6,418 nucleotides of DNA from Bacteroidales bacterium (GCA_007132395.1 SLOR01000221.1:1-6418), one strand, 5' to 3'; positions 1 through 6,181 are shown, counted from the stretch's first letter. The notes: generated by a model from the letters alone, not told the origin. Numbers and translations are program-made.

Positions 1-1350
1 AATGGCAGTATAACCAATGTTGAGGTTATTGGCAAAACGATTACCAAACACAGAGTTCAATTCTGCCACAAATGAGTTAACGTTGTTGTCAACAGTATAG
101 TTGGCATTTCTGAAAGTAAGCGCTTCCATACCAAAACGGCTGGTGTTACCATAACGGGTAAGGTTTCTAACGCTGTTTCCGTTGATACCTACATCACGGA
201 ATGCTTCATAGCGGTTGTAACGCAAAGAGGCTCTGTGATTGGGGTTGATGTTGAAGTCCAGCCTGAAGTTAAGCCTGAGCGCTTCATTGGCAAAGGCATA
301 GTTTTCATAACCACCGGTTTCGTAACCATATATATTCTTCATCTGTTCTCTAACAAAATCAAGACGTTCAGCAGGCACACGGGTTACATTAGGACCACTG
401 AGGCCGGGACGGGCTGCCAGGCGGTTATCTCCGGGAATGGACGACTCTTCCTGCTCAACACTTACAAAGAAGAACAAACGGTCTCTCAAGATAGGGCCAC
501 CTATACTCGCACCGCGAATGGTTGTTAAGGCTTCTGCCACGTTGAAACGTGTTTCTCCGATTTTAGGACCAATCATTTGCTCGTTACGGAAGTAAGAATA
601 TAATGAACCACGAAATTCGTTGGTACCACTTTTAGTGATGGCATTTACGTTGGCACCTGTAAAACCACCCTGACGTACGTCAAAAGGAGCAATGTTAATT
701 TGAATTTCTTCGATTGCATCCATACTGATAGGGTTGGAAGCTGCAAACTGTCCTGAACCCAATCCAAAGTTGTTGTTGTAGATATTACCGTCAACAGTAT
801 AATTGTTGAAACGGTTATCGCGCCCGGCAAAACTAGAACCATTACTAAGGGGACTAAGCTTGGTGTAATCCTCAATAGTACGTGAAATGGTGGGCATTCT
901 TTCCATAGTTTGGCTGTTCACGTTGGTAGAAGCACCGGTTCTGTCGGCATTCATAACGGGATCCAATCGACCCATTACAATAACTTCCTGCAGAGTAGTA
1001 CCACTCTCAAGCATGATAAATAAAAGGCTACGGGTTTCACCCAAAGCCAGCCTGAGGTCTGTTAATTCATCGCTCTCATAACCAATGTAAGAAACAGTAA
1101 CGGTGTAGGGACCACCGGTTCTTACGTTAGGCAGATTAAAACGACCATCAGAACGGGTAACTGCTCCATATCGCGTGCCCGAGGGAGTATGCACGGCAAC
1201 AACGTTGGCATCGGCCAATGGCTGGTTGTCCATGGTCATTACCATACCTTCTATAGCAGAAGTAGTAACACCCTGTGCATTAACATTCTGCTGAATTCCC
1301 AGGAATAATACCATACCCAGTATCAGCAACAAGTGTTTTGTTCTTTTCAT
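1..1350 (-). CDS. Oar-like TonB-dependent outer-membrane receptor, N-terminal part (C-terminus off left edge)
   Basis: The frame is open for 450 codons from the ATG at 1350-1348 to the window edge without a stop, so the gene is partial at its 3' end. Residues 1-25 form a signal peptide (MKRTK, hydrophobic LLLILGMVLFLG, cleavage after VNA with Gln next, a common Bacteroidota pattern). Residues about 32-116 resemble a carboxypeptidase-regulatory-like beta-sandwich (IEGMV, DGRFNLPNV, YTVTVSYIGYE). LQEVIVMGR at 120-128 resembles a TonB-box/linker. A plug domain follows at about 150-260 (YTVDGNIYNNNFG, MDAIEEIQI, GGFTGANVNAITKSGTNEF), and barrel strands begin near 280 (IGGPILRDRLFFFVS). This order is typical of Oar/OmpA-related TonB-dependent receptors, which are usually around 1000 residues, so more than half is missing here. 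Such proteins use TonB/ExbBD energy for outer-membrane transport. In Myxococcus, Oar is linked to protease secretion, but the cargo here is unknown. The start was chosen because the signal peptide begins there and upstream sequence is A/T-rich non-coding. Confidence 0.92.
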   Translation of the reverse strand, partial: MKRTKHLLLILGMVLFLGIQQNVNAQGVTTSAIEGMVMTMDNQPLADANVVAVHTPSGTRYGAVTRSDGRFNLPNVRTGGPYTVTVSYIGYESDELTDLRLALGETRSLLFIMLESGTTLQEVIVMGRLDPVMNADRTGASTNVNSQTMERMPTISRTIEDYTKLSPLSNGSSFAGRDNRFNNYTVDGNIYNNNFGLGSGQFAASNPISMDAIEEIQINIAPFDVRQGGFTGANVNAITKSGTNEFRGSLYSYFRNEQMIGPKIGETRFNVAEALTTIRGASIGGPILRDRLFFFVSVEQEESSIPGDNRLAARPGLSGPNVTRVPAERLDFVREQMKNIYGYETGGYENYAFANEALRLNFRLDFNINPNHRASLRYNRYEAFRDVGINGNSVRNLTRYGNTSRFGMEALTFRNANYTVDNNVNSFVAELNSVFGNRFANNLNIGYTAI

Positions 1351-1449
1351 TTTTTAATTTGTTTTGTGACTGAATTAAAGTTGTTTTTGTTAAAAAAATG
1401 TAAGCTATTGGTAGTAATTGAGTTAATATTTTTGGATTTTTTCCCGCTG

Positions 1450-1457
1450 CAAATGTA
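1450..1457 (-). promoter_or_regulatory. Bacteroidota-type -7 box for the TonB-dependent receptor gene
   Basis: On the minus strand this reads TACATTTG followed by C, a full match to the TAnnTTTG -7 consensus of the Bacteroidota primary sigma factor. It lies 100 nt upstream of the receptor start codon, which would give a 5' leader of roughly 90 nt. No clear -33 TTTG was found at the expected spacing, so the call rests on the -7 element and its position. Confidence 0.5.
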
Positions 1458-1510
1458 AAGCAATTGCCTGTTATTATTTACTCCCCGGCTTTATCTTTTC
1501 TTTAGTTTAA

Positions 1511-1529
1511 TGTTAATTTTACGTTAACA
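1511..1529. repeat. Inverted repeat TGTTAA-N7-TTAACA
   Basis: Two perfect 6-bp arms (1511-1516 and 1524-1529) surround a 7-nt spacer in the divergent promoter region, about 55 bp upstream of the receptor -7 box. The dyad could be an operator for a dimeric regulator. A/T-rich DNA yields such short dyads by chance quite often, so this is a tentative structural note only. Confidence 0.25.
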
Positions 1530-1616
1530 AACTTTCTGATACTATGCAAAAATGCCGCTAAATTTAAAATGTTTTAACCTATGTTTTTAAATTATCTTTA
1601 GGTAGTTTTTCACAAT

Positions 1617-1629
1617 ATGTTTAAAACAT
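1617..1629. repeat. Palindrome ATGTTT-A-AAACAT
   Basis: Two perfect 6-bp arms flank a single central base, about 140 bp upstream of the DUF4230 lipoprotein start. A related half-site-like sequence (ATGTTTTAA) occurs near 1569-1577. It may be an operator, or a chance product of A/T-rich sequence. Confidence 0.22.
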
Positions 1630-1771
1630 TTAAGCCCAAATACGCTTTACTTATATGTGGTTTTGAAAAATCCCTGCATTCAGTCCTGACAGGGAAAATG
1701 TGTTACTTAAGCAAGCCTGGAAAAACACCGGGAAATCAGCAAAAACTATTGAAATTGCAACCTGACCCGCA

Positions 1772-2344
1772 ATGAACATCAAATACTTTTTCAGCATCAG
1801 AATCCTGGGCCTGGCACTTTTGGGTGTAAGCCTGTTGTTTTCCTGCCAACGCCCATCCGACAAGCCCGGTGCAATAACCGTAAGGCAACTGCAGGATATG
1901 TCGGAAATGGCCACCGTTGAATTTGTGGTATCCCGTATTATCAGGGCCAGTGACACGCCCTCCTGGTATAAATACGGCGATCGCAAAATACTTATGTCGG
2001 CCGGAGCCACCATAAAAGCAGGGATCGATATGGGTGGCATCACCGACAACGACATCAATACCCAGGGCAGCAGCATTACCCTCACGCTTCCACCTGCATC
2101 TCTTATCAGCCTTAACATGCATCCCGAAAGCATACAGCAGGAATACGAGAGCAGGGGCTTTTTCCGCAGCCCTTTTACCAATGAGGAACGCTATCGCTTT
2201 TTGCGGCAGGCAGAGGAGGAAATAAGAGAAAGTATCCCTGAAATGGGGCTGCTGGAAACGGCTGAAAGCCACGCTGTGCTCTTTTTCGAATCCTGGCTTC
2301 GACTTATGGGATACGAGCAGGTGGAGGTAAGGATAAGAAAATAA
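1772..2344 (+). CDS. DUF4230-type lipoprotein
   Basis: This 190-residue protein starts with a lipoprotein signal peptide: positive N-terminus (MNIK), hydrophobic stretch to about residue 22, and lipobox LFSC with the lipidated Cys at 25. After the Cys comes QRPSDKPG, with no acidic cluster right behind it, so a periplasmic-facing location is a reasonable guess. The rest follows the DUF4230 pattern: an N-terminal segment at 36-60, the strand-turn block ILMSAGATIKAGIDMGGI (73-90), the ITLTLPPASL block (102-111) with downstream HPES, and a C-terminal helical part ending in LMGYEQVEVRIRK. The function of DUF4230 proteins is not established. The next gene, 28 bp downstream, encodes a second protein of the same family, which suggests co-transcription and joint action. 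No Shine-Dalgarno precedes the ATG; the signal peptide supports this start. The family call rests on remembered motif order, not a profile search. Confidence 0.82.
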   Translation: MNIKYFFSIRILGLALLGVSLLFSCQRPSDKPGAITVRQLQDMSEMATVEFVVSRIIRASDTPSWYKYGDRKILMSAGATIKAGIDMGGITDNDINTQGSSITLTLPPASLISLNMHPESIQQEYESRGFFRSPFTNEERYRFLRQAEEEIRESIPEMGLLETAESHAVLFFESWLRLMGYEQVEVRIRK

Positions 2345-2372
2345 AATAAACTACAATTAATTCGATTCTTCC

Positions 2373-3065
2373 ATGTGGAAATTCACAAAAACTACAGCAT
2401 CACTGATTATTGCCCTGCTGGTGTTGGCATTTGTTCTTATTTTTTATTTCAACAAGAAATTTTCTTCCCAAAGCCGCGAACTCCGTATCGACAGTTCAAT
2501 AATCCTGGTGCAGGAAATCAATAAAATTGCCCAGCTATTTACCGCACGCTATTACGACGAAATTGCCATTGACACTTTTAAGCTGCAGGACAAAAAAACG
2601 ATGACAAGGGTATGGGAAGGGCTAGTTTCGCCCAACCCCCTGAGAGGGAGACGACCGGAAGAACAGTTTCGAAGGGTAGATTTGGTAGTAGTTGCAAGAG
2701 GCACTATCCTGGCCGGATATGATTTTTCCTTACTGGAACCCCACCACATGATAATAGAAGACAAAAGTATAACACTGGTGCTTCCTCCCCCGCAAATCCT
2801 TGACGTAATTATCAACCCTTCGGATTATGACATTTTCATTGAAGAAGGTACATGGAGCCTGGAGGAGGCCGTTGGCCTGAAGCAGAAAGCTGCGGGAATT
2901 ATGCAGCAGCGTGCCATTGACAGGGGTATACTGCAACATAGTGAACAATCGGCAATAATGGTTTTGCAGAACTTTTTGCTGGGCCTGGGCTTTGAGCAGG
3001 TTAAAATAGAAACATGGGACGAGGACGAGATGGAGCACCTGAAACTTTCCCCTTCTTTAGAGTAA
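2373..3065 (+). CDS. Membrane-anchored DUF4230-type protein
   Basis: This 230-residue protein has a short charged N-terminus and one membrane segment at about residues 9-26 (LIIALLVLAFVLIFYF), with no lipobox or clear cleavage site, so it is probably anchored in the inner membrane with its domain in the periplasm. It has the same blocks as its upstream neighbour: LVVVARGTILAGYDFSLL (104-121), KSITLVLPPPQIL (131-143) followed by INPSDYD, and a C-terminal helical part with GIL...A and LLGLGFEQVKIE (202-213). The Gly before Asp in the first block is kept as AGYD rather than AGID. An insert of about 20 residues (85-103, rich in Arg and Pro) precedes the first block. The last 17 residues are acidic and lie beyond the conserved part. 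They are encoded in DNA shared with the convergent kinase gene (65-bp overlap). Role unknown; probably acts with the lipoprotein encoded 28 bp upstream. Confidence 0.8.
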   Translation: MWKFTKTTASLIIALLVLAFVLIFYFNKKFSSQSRELRIDSSIILVQEINKIAQLFTARYYDEIAIDTFKLQDKKTMTRVWEGLVSPNPLRGRRPEEQFRRVDLVVVARGTILAGYDFSLLEPHHMIIEDKSITLVLPPPQILDVIINPSDYDIFIEEGTWSLEEAVGLKQKAAGIMQQRAIDRGILQHSEQSAIMVLQNFLLGLGFEQVKIETWDEDEMEHLKLSPSLE

Positions 3066-4098
3066 AGGCAAAAGTTGAGCCTACACCCGGGGTGCTTCGC
3101 ACGTTGATGGTCTGGCTGTGGGCTTCAATAATGTGCTTCACAATGGCCAGGCCCAATCCCGAGCCCCCTTCACCTCCCAAACGGGTACGGCTTTTATCGC
3201 CACGATAAAACCGCTCAAACACCCTTGGCAGCTCTTCCCTTGGAATGCCCATTCCGCTGTCGGTTACCTCAACCAGGGTATTTTCGTCCATATCAAAAAA
3301 GCTGATTTTGGTGCGTCCACCCTCAATGCCATATTTAATGGAATTTACCACAAGGTTGGTAAGAACCTGTCGTATCCTTTCTCTGTCGGCATAAACCATC
3401 ACGGGAGTTTCATAGTTTTGTGCCAGGAAAATACTTATGTTTTTCTCGGAGGCGCGCATCTCAAGAAAGTCAATTACCTCGTGGGTAAGTACAACAATAT
3501 CAAAATGCTCTAGCTTCAGCTTTTGCTCGCCAGCCTCGTAGCGTGAAATGGCTTCAAGATCATTGATGATGGAAATCATCCTGTCAATGCTTTGCTCTGT
3601 TCTTTCAAGGTATTTACGGTTAATCTGGGGATCTTCCATGCCCCCGTCGAGCAACGTAAGAATATATCCCTGAATATTAAAAATGGGGGTTTTTAGTTCA
3701 TGGGAGATATTGCCCAGAAATTCCCTGCGATATTCTTCCAGTTTTCGCAAATCGTCAATTTCGCGGGTTTTGGCCTGCACCCATTCCTGCACATCCATAT
3801 TGGCCTGCTCCAGGATGTCGTGATGGCTTAAAATACCGGGGCGCGCCTCTTTTTTAGGGACCTTGAGATTATGTATGGTCTTATATATAACCCTTACCTT
3901 TTCGTAAATAAATTTATCCAGCACGTATTTATACACCCAGAAAGAAACAAGAAAAATCAACAGGTTGGTGAGCAAAAACACCAGGGTGTTCCACTTTGCA
4001 CCTCCCAGCCATACTGCCAACAAATAAACCAGGGAGAATACTCCCATAACGGCCAGTGAAGCGTAAAAAGAAAGATTTTGCGAACGGTAAGGATTCAT
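3001..4098 (-). CDS. PhoR-like membrane sensor histidine kinase
   Basis: This 365-residue kinase has two N-terminal membrane helices (about 11-31 and 38-58) with only a very short loop between them, so it has no sizeable periplasmic sensor domain. A linker, partly coiled-coil-like (about 62-125), leads into the HisKA domain, whose H-box FLGNISHELKTPIF carries the phospho-acceptor His133. The ATPase domain shows the N-box (NLVVNSIKYG, Asn252), G1 box (VTDSGMGIP, Asp280), F-box (FERFYRGDKSR, 294-304) and G2 box (GGSGLGLAIV, 311-320). All catalytic motifs are intact. It should autophosphorylate and pass phosphate to the response regulator encoded 15 bp upstream in the same operon. The domain core ends near residue 348 (STFAFTLKK); the remaining 17 residues, rich in Pro, Ser and Arg, are an extra tail encoded in the region that overlaps the convergent DUF4230 gene. 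The short sensory part suggests sensing within the membrane, via a partner protein, or through the linker. The signal is unknown. Confidence 0.97.
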   Translation of the reverse strand: MNPYRSQNLSFYASLAVMGVFSLVYLLAVWLGGAKWNTLVFLLTNLLIFLVSFWVYKYVLDKFIYEKVRVIYKTIHNLKVPKKEARPGILSHHDILEQANMDVQEWVQAKTREIDDLRKLEEYRREFLGNISHELKTPIFNIQGYILTLLDGGMEDPQINRKYLERTEQSIDRMISIINDLEAISRYEAGEQKLKLEHFDIVVLTHEVIDFLEMRASEKNISIFLAQNYETPVMVYADRERIRQVLTNLVVNSIKYGIEGGRTKISFFDMDENTLVEVTDSGMGIPREELPRVFERFYRGDKSRTRLGGEGGSGLGLAIVKHIIEAHSQTINVRSTPGVGSTFAFTLKKGKVSGAPSRPRPMFLF

Positions 4099-4113
4099 GA
4101 AAAGCTTATGTAA

Positions 4114-4809
4114 TTATAATTCTTCAAATTTGTAGCCAACACCTTTCACGGTTTTTATGCAGTCGCTCCCTAATTTTTCGCGCAACTTCCTAACATGCAC
4201 ATCAATGGTGCGATCGCCCACAACCACATCATTTCCCCAAACCTTTGAGAAGATTTCTTCGCGTGAAAACACTTTGTTAGGTTTTTTCACCAGCAGGCTC
4301 AAGAGCTCAAATTCTTTACGCGGAAGTATTATCTCTTGACTTCCCATTATTACCATATACCTTTCCTTGTCAATGGTAATGTTTCCGGCAATTATCAGAT
4401 CATCTGATTCGATAATGGGACTGCCCGAATACCTTCGCAGCAATGCCTTTACCCGGCTTATAAGCAGACTGGGTTTTATGGGTTTGCTCACGTAGTCATC
4501 CGCACCAGCTTCAAATCCGGCAAGCTGACTGTAATCTTCACTTCGGGCCGTTAAGAACAGAATTATGGTATCGGCAAGAGAGGGTATTTTTTTGAGCTCA
4601 CGACAAGTTTCTATACCATCCATTTGTGGCATCATCACATCAAGTACAATCAGATGGGGGTTGATTTCCCGGGCTTTATCAAGGGCATCCCGGCCATTAT
4701 TACTGGTAAATACCTGGTAGTTTTCTTTTTTCAGGTTATAACTGATAAACTCAAGAATGTCAGGTTCATCATCCACCAGTAAAATTCTGTAATTGCTGTT
4801 TTCAATCAT
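4114..4809 (-). CDS. OmpR/PhoB-family response regulator transcription factor
   Basis: This 231-residue protein is the usual length for the family. The receiver domain (about 7-126) has the acidic pair Asp13/Asp14, phospho-acceptor Asp57 in LIVLDVMMPQMDG, Thr87 (FLTAR), Tyr106 and Lys109 (DDYVSKP), so all switch residues are present. The winged-helix DNA-binding domain (about 138-230) includes the ILPRKEFELLSLLVKKPNKVFSREEI-type recognition region and ends with the typical RTIDVHVRKLREKLG...GVGYKF pattern. It is the partner of the kinase encoded 15 bp downstream; the pair resembles PhoB/PhoR in overall design, but the actual signal and target genes cannot be told from sequence, so no gene symbol is given. 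It is probably the first gene of the operon. A -7 box lies 100 nt upstream of the start, and no Shine-Dalgarno is evident, as is normal in this phylum. Confidence 0.97.
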   Translation of the reverse strand: MIENSNYRILLVDDEPDILEFISYNLKKENYQVFTSNNGRDALDKAREINPHLIVLDVMMPQMDGIETCRELKKIPSLADTIILFLTARSEDYSQLAGFEAGADDYVSKPIKPSLLISRVKALLRRYSGSPIIESDDLIIAGNITIDKERYMVIMGSQEIILPRKEFELLSLLVKKPNKVFSREEIFSKVWGNDVVVGDRTIDVHVRKLREKLGSDCIKTVKGVGYKFEEL

Positions 4810-4908
4810 TATCCTGTTGGCTTACAGTGGTTTTGATTCGTGAAATTATTAATGCAATTATGCTGTAAATTTATTTTTAAGCAAATCCTTTTAATTTGCA
4901 ATTCACGG

Positions 4909-4916
4909 CAAATGTA
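4909..4916 (-). promoter_or_regulatory. Bacteroidota-type -7 box for the response regulator/kinase operon
   Basis: The minus strand reads TACATTTG, then C, a full match to TAnnTTTG. It lies 100 nt upstream of the response regulator ATG, predicting a leader of about 90 nt. The -33 position shows only TTTA-like sequence at about 22 nt spacing, so the upstream element is weak; this might leave room for activation, possibly by the regulator itself. Confidence 0.5.
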
Positions 4917-5014
4917 ACCAATATTTTAGTTGAGAGAATAAAAGAGCTTATCATTATAACTTGTTGAGGGTAAATTTAATGGATTCTTAATATTCATTTA
5001 ATAGGAATTTAACA

Positions 5015-5194
5015 ATGGGGCTAATGTCCTTTCAACGAAAAACTTATACCGTTAAAATCAAGATTTATCCGGGTTATCAACAACAACAAGCTCTTCCTGC
5101 TTTTTACAATATTTTTCAACTTACTGGCTGTGTATCAATTATAAAAAACAGACAAGTGCGCGTGTTACTTTGCAACAGTCAAAAAGCTCAATAA
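5015..5194 (+). CDS. Uncertain small ORF of 59 codons
   Basis: An ATG at 5015 opens a 59-codon frame ending in TAA at 5192-5194, inside the long intergenic region. The product begins MGLMSFQRKTYTVKIKI, contains four consecutive Gln and two Cys, is basic overall, and has no signal peptide, membrane segment or motif I recognise. An in-frame second Met occurs at residue 4. No promoter match or Shine-Dalgarno was found upstream. Its main merit is that it is the longest plus-strand frame noticed in an otherwise stop-rich stretch; chance is a fully adequate explanation. Confidence 0.18.
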   Translation: MGLMSFQRKTYTVKIKIYPGYQQQQALPAFYNIFQLTGCVSIIKNRQVRVLLCNSQKAQ

Positions 5195-5258
5195 AAAACA
5201 ATTGCAACAAAAAAACATATTTTATTGATTTTTTTCTGCCGTTTGACATATTTTTTTA

Positions 5259-5266
5259 TAATTTTG
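5259..5266 (+). promoter_or_regulatory. Possible -7 box for the stand-alone receiver gene
   Basis: TAATTTTG matches TAnnTTTG fully. A TTTG at 5242-5245 could be the -33 element, but only 13 nt separate them, which is shorter than usual (about 17-23). If used, transcription would start near 5273 and give an A-rich leader of about 170 nt before the ATG at 5444. Confidence 0.35.
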
Positions 5267-5280
5267 AGGTAGTTTTTGGG

Positions 5281-5290
5281 GGTTTAAACC
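5281..5290. repeat. Perfect 10-bp palindrome GGTTTAAACC
   Basis: This self-complementary sequence sits 15 bp downstream of the possible -7 box of the receiver gene, at or just after the predicted transcription start. Its place would suit an operator blocking transcription, but it is short and could be chance. Confidence 0.22.
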
Positions 5291-5355
5291 ACAAACACAC
5301 CCTCAAAATCGGCTAAAACAAAAGCAAGCAACGAAAAACAAATCATTAATAACGG

Positions 5356-5374
5356 GTTTTCCAGCAGGTAAAAC
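5356..5374 (+). promoter_or_regulatory. Small hairpin in the leader of the receiver gene
   Basis: GTTTTCC (5356-5362) can pair with GG plus AAAAC (5367-5374, one bulged T) around an AGCA loop, forming a 7-bp stem about 70 nt before the receiver start codon. No T-run follows, so it is not a terminator. It may affect leader RNA stability or translation; the stem is A/T-rich and weak. Confidence 0.2.
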
Positions 5375-5443
5375 AATAGGTTCCAAAAATCTAATTTCAA
5401 ACAAAAGACTACCCCTGGCGGAAAAAATAAAAACATAACGACT

Positions 5444-5806
5444 ATGAAAATTTTAGTATGCGAAGATGACTTCATGATGATAAAAGCTATCGAGCACAAG
5501 CTTCAACGTGAAGGATACCAGGTTGAAGTGGCAAACGACGGTCGCGCCGCAAGCGAAAAGATCAAGTCGGAGGAATACGATTTGATTATTACTGACCTCC
5601 TGATGCCTTTTACCGGTGGTTTGGAAATCATCAATATGACCCGTAACGAATTACAAATTAACACACCCATAATCGTTCTTTCAAAGGTAGGCAATGAAGA
5701 AACCATCATTGAAGCGTTTAAACTGGGTGCCGACGACTATCTTACAAAGCCTTTCAGCCCCAATGAATTATCCATCAGGGTAAAGAGGTTTCTGCTGAAA
5801 AGATAA
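5444..5806 (+). CDS. Stand-alone receiver-domain response regulator
   Basis: The 120-residue protein is a complete receiver domain and nothing else: there is no DNA-binding or enzymatic output domain. Key residues are in place: Asp8/Asp9 (VCEDD), phospho-acceptor Asp51 (LIITDLLMP), Ser80 (IIVLSKV, where Thr or Ser is expected, though the usual Ala after it is replaced by Lys), Tyr99 and Lys102 (DDYLTKPF). Such proteins act by binding a partner when phosphorylated, or by relaying phosphate between a hybrid kinase and a phosphotransfer protein. No kinase is adjacent on this strand; the kinase at 3001-4098 already has a cognate regulator, so this one is probably served by a kinase elsewhere. The downstream YaiO-like gene points the same way, but 375 bp separate them, so co-transcription is uncertain. 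The start fits the family, whose proteins begin a few residues before the first strand. Confidence 0.95.
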   Translation: MKILVCEDDFMMIKAIEHKLQREGYQVEVANDGRAASEKIKSEEYDLIITDLLMPFTGGLEIINMTRNELQINTPIIVLSKVGNEETIIEAFKLGADDYLTKPFSPNELSIRVKRFLLKR

Positions 5807-6181
5807 TAATGCTACGCGCAGAGGGTTCGGAAAATATTTGACAAATCGTTCTTAACCCTTTCGTAAATTCATAATCAGAATTGCGTGTATTATAATTAAG
5901 CAGGGTTGCTTTGGGTATTTTGCATGCCCCTGCCCGGGAAGAAGAAAGCAAAAGGGAGGAGATAGAATCAAAATAAACAACAACATTTTTTTGTATTGGG
6001 AAAGCAGACAGATTTAAACCAACTACCCACTGCGTATCCCCTATTTTAAAAGAAAAACAGTTCTCATGATGTAACACCTAACAAATTATGCTAAGTAAAG
6101 GTCTGTGAAATGATAAGGAAGGACAAATAAAGAGGTAAGCACATTCCATCTGACCCTGAAAGTTTAATAAATCAATCTCGA
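5807..6181. other. Intergenic region between the receiver and YaiO-like genes
   Basis: These 375 bp hold no convincing gene. A stem-loop begins 14 bp after the receiver stop codon (annotated separately). A TATTTTGC sequence at 5916-5923 is one T short of a -7 consensus, and no confident promoter for the YaiO-like gene was found. A locally G/C-richer patch near 5924-5940 contains CCCGGG. A minus-strand frame through this region (to 5775) gives a protein with no recognisable features and is not annotated. Confidence 0.55.
5820..5861 (+). terminator. Possible stem-loop after the receiver gene (weak terminator candidate)
   Basis: AGAGGGTT (5820-5827) can pair with AACCCTTT (5854-5861) as seven Watson-Crick pairs and one G-U. 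The 26-nt loop itself contains the dyad ATTTG-A-CAAAT (5836-5846). The stem starts 14 bp past the receiver stop codon, a sensible place for a terminator, but only a short mixed sequence (TCGTAAATT) follows instead of a T-run, so termination would be weak or factor-dependent. Confidence 0.25.

Larger units (their letters stand above)
1351..1771. other. Divergent intergenic region between the receptor and DUF4230 genes
   Basis: These 421 bp separate two divergently transcribed units, so they should hold promoters for both. A good minus-strand -7 box lies at 1450-1457 (annotated separately). On the plus strand only one-mismatch matches to TAnnTTTG were seen (TATGTTTT at 1580-1587, TAGTTTTT at 1603-1610, TGGTTTTG at 1658-1665), none with a clear TTTG about 19-20 nt upstream, so no promoter is called for the DUF4230 pair. 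Two inverted repeats are present: TGTTAA/TTAACA around a 7-nt spacer (1511-1529) and ATGTTT-A-AAACAT (1617-1629). No convincing ORF or RNA gene was seen. The minus-strand ORF covering 1651-2181 is mostly antisense to the lipoprotein gene. Confidence 0.6.
4810..5443. other. Long A/T-rich divergent intergenic region
   Basis: These 634 bp lie between two divergently transcribed regulators. A minus-strand -7 box at 4909-4916 and a plus-strand -7 box at 5259-5266 are annotated separately, as is an uncertain 59-codon ORF at 5015-5194. The stretch contains many A and T runs (for example around 5195-5260) and an A-rich leader ahead of the receiver gene. No tRNA, riboswitch or strong terminator was recognised. 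The size is larger than two promoters need, so an unrecognised small RNA or small protein is possible. Confidence 0.6.

Noticed and set aside
235..1081. Open frames at 235-528 (+), 645-875 (-) and 887-1081 (+)
   Set aside because: All lie in other frames within the TonB-dependent receptor gene, whose frame is open from 1350 to 1 and gives clear domain motifs.
1651..2272. Two long minus-strand frames (176 and 178 codons) antisense to the DUF4230 lipoprotein gene
   Set aside because: They overlap each other and the lipoprotein gene, and show no signal peptide or domain. The plus-strand frame has a proper lipobox and family motifs.
2552..3038. Minus-strand frames within the second DUF4230 gene
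   Set aside because: No recognisable features; the plus-strand frame carries the conserved blocks.
3043..3077. Imperfect hairpin around the stop codon of the second DUF4230 gene (core CTTTA-GAG-TAAAG at 3055-3067)
   Set aside because: The core stem is only 5 A/T-rich pairs and no T-run follows on either strand, so it is not a credible terminator.
3118..3513. 131-codon plus-strand frame within the histidine kinase gene
   Set aside because: It is antisense to the intact HisKA and ATPase domains and has no features of its own.
5243..5262. TTGACA and TATAAT as a sigma-70 type promoter
   Set aside because: The two boxes are only 8 bp apart, far from the 17 bp needed, and the phylum uses a different consensus. 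The overlapping TAATTTTG is the better candidate.
5284..5499. 71-codon minus-strand hydrophobic frame overlapping the receiver start
   Set aside because: Its hydrophobic character comes from the complement of the A-rich leader, and it overlaps the receiver coding start; no promoter or motif supports it.
5775..6077. 100-codon minus-strand frame in the 5807-6181 gap
   Set aside because: It overlaps the end of the receiver gene, ends with sequence antisense to that gene, and contains Ser/Leu-rich low-complexity residues without a motif or start signals.
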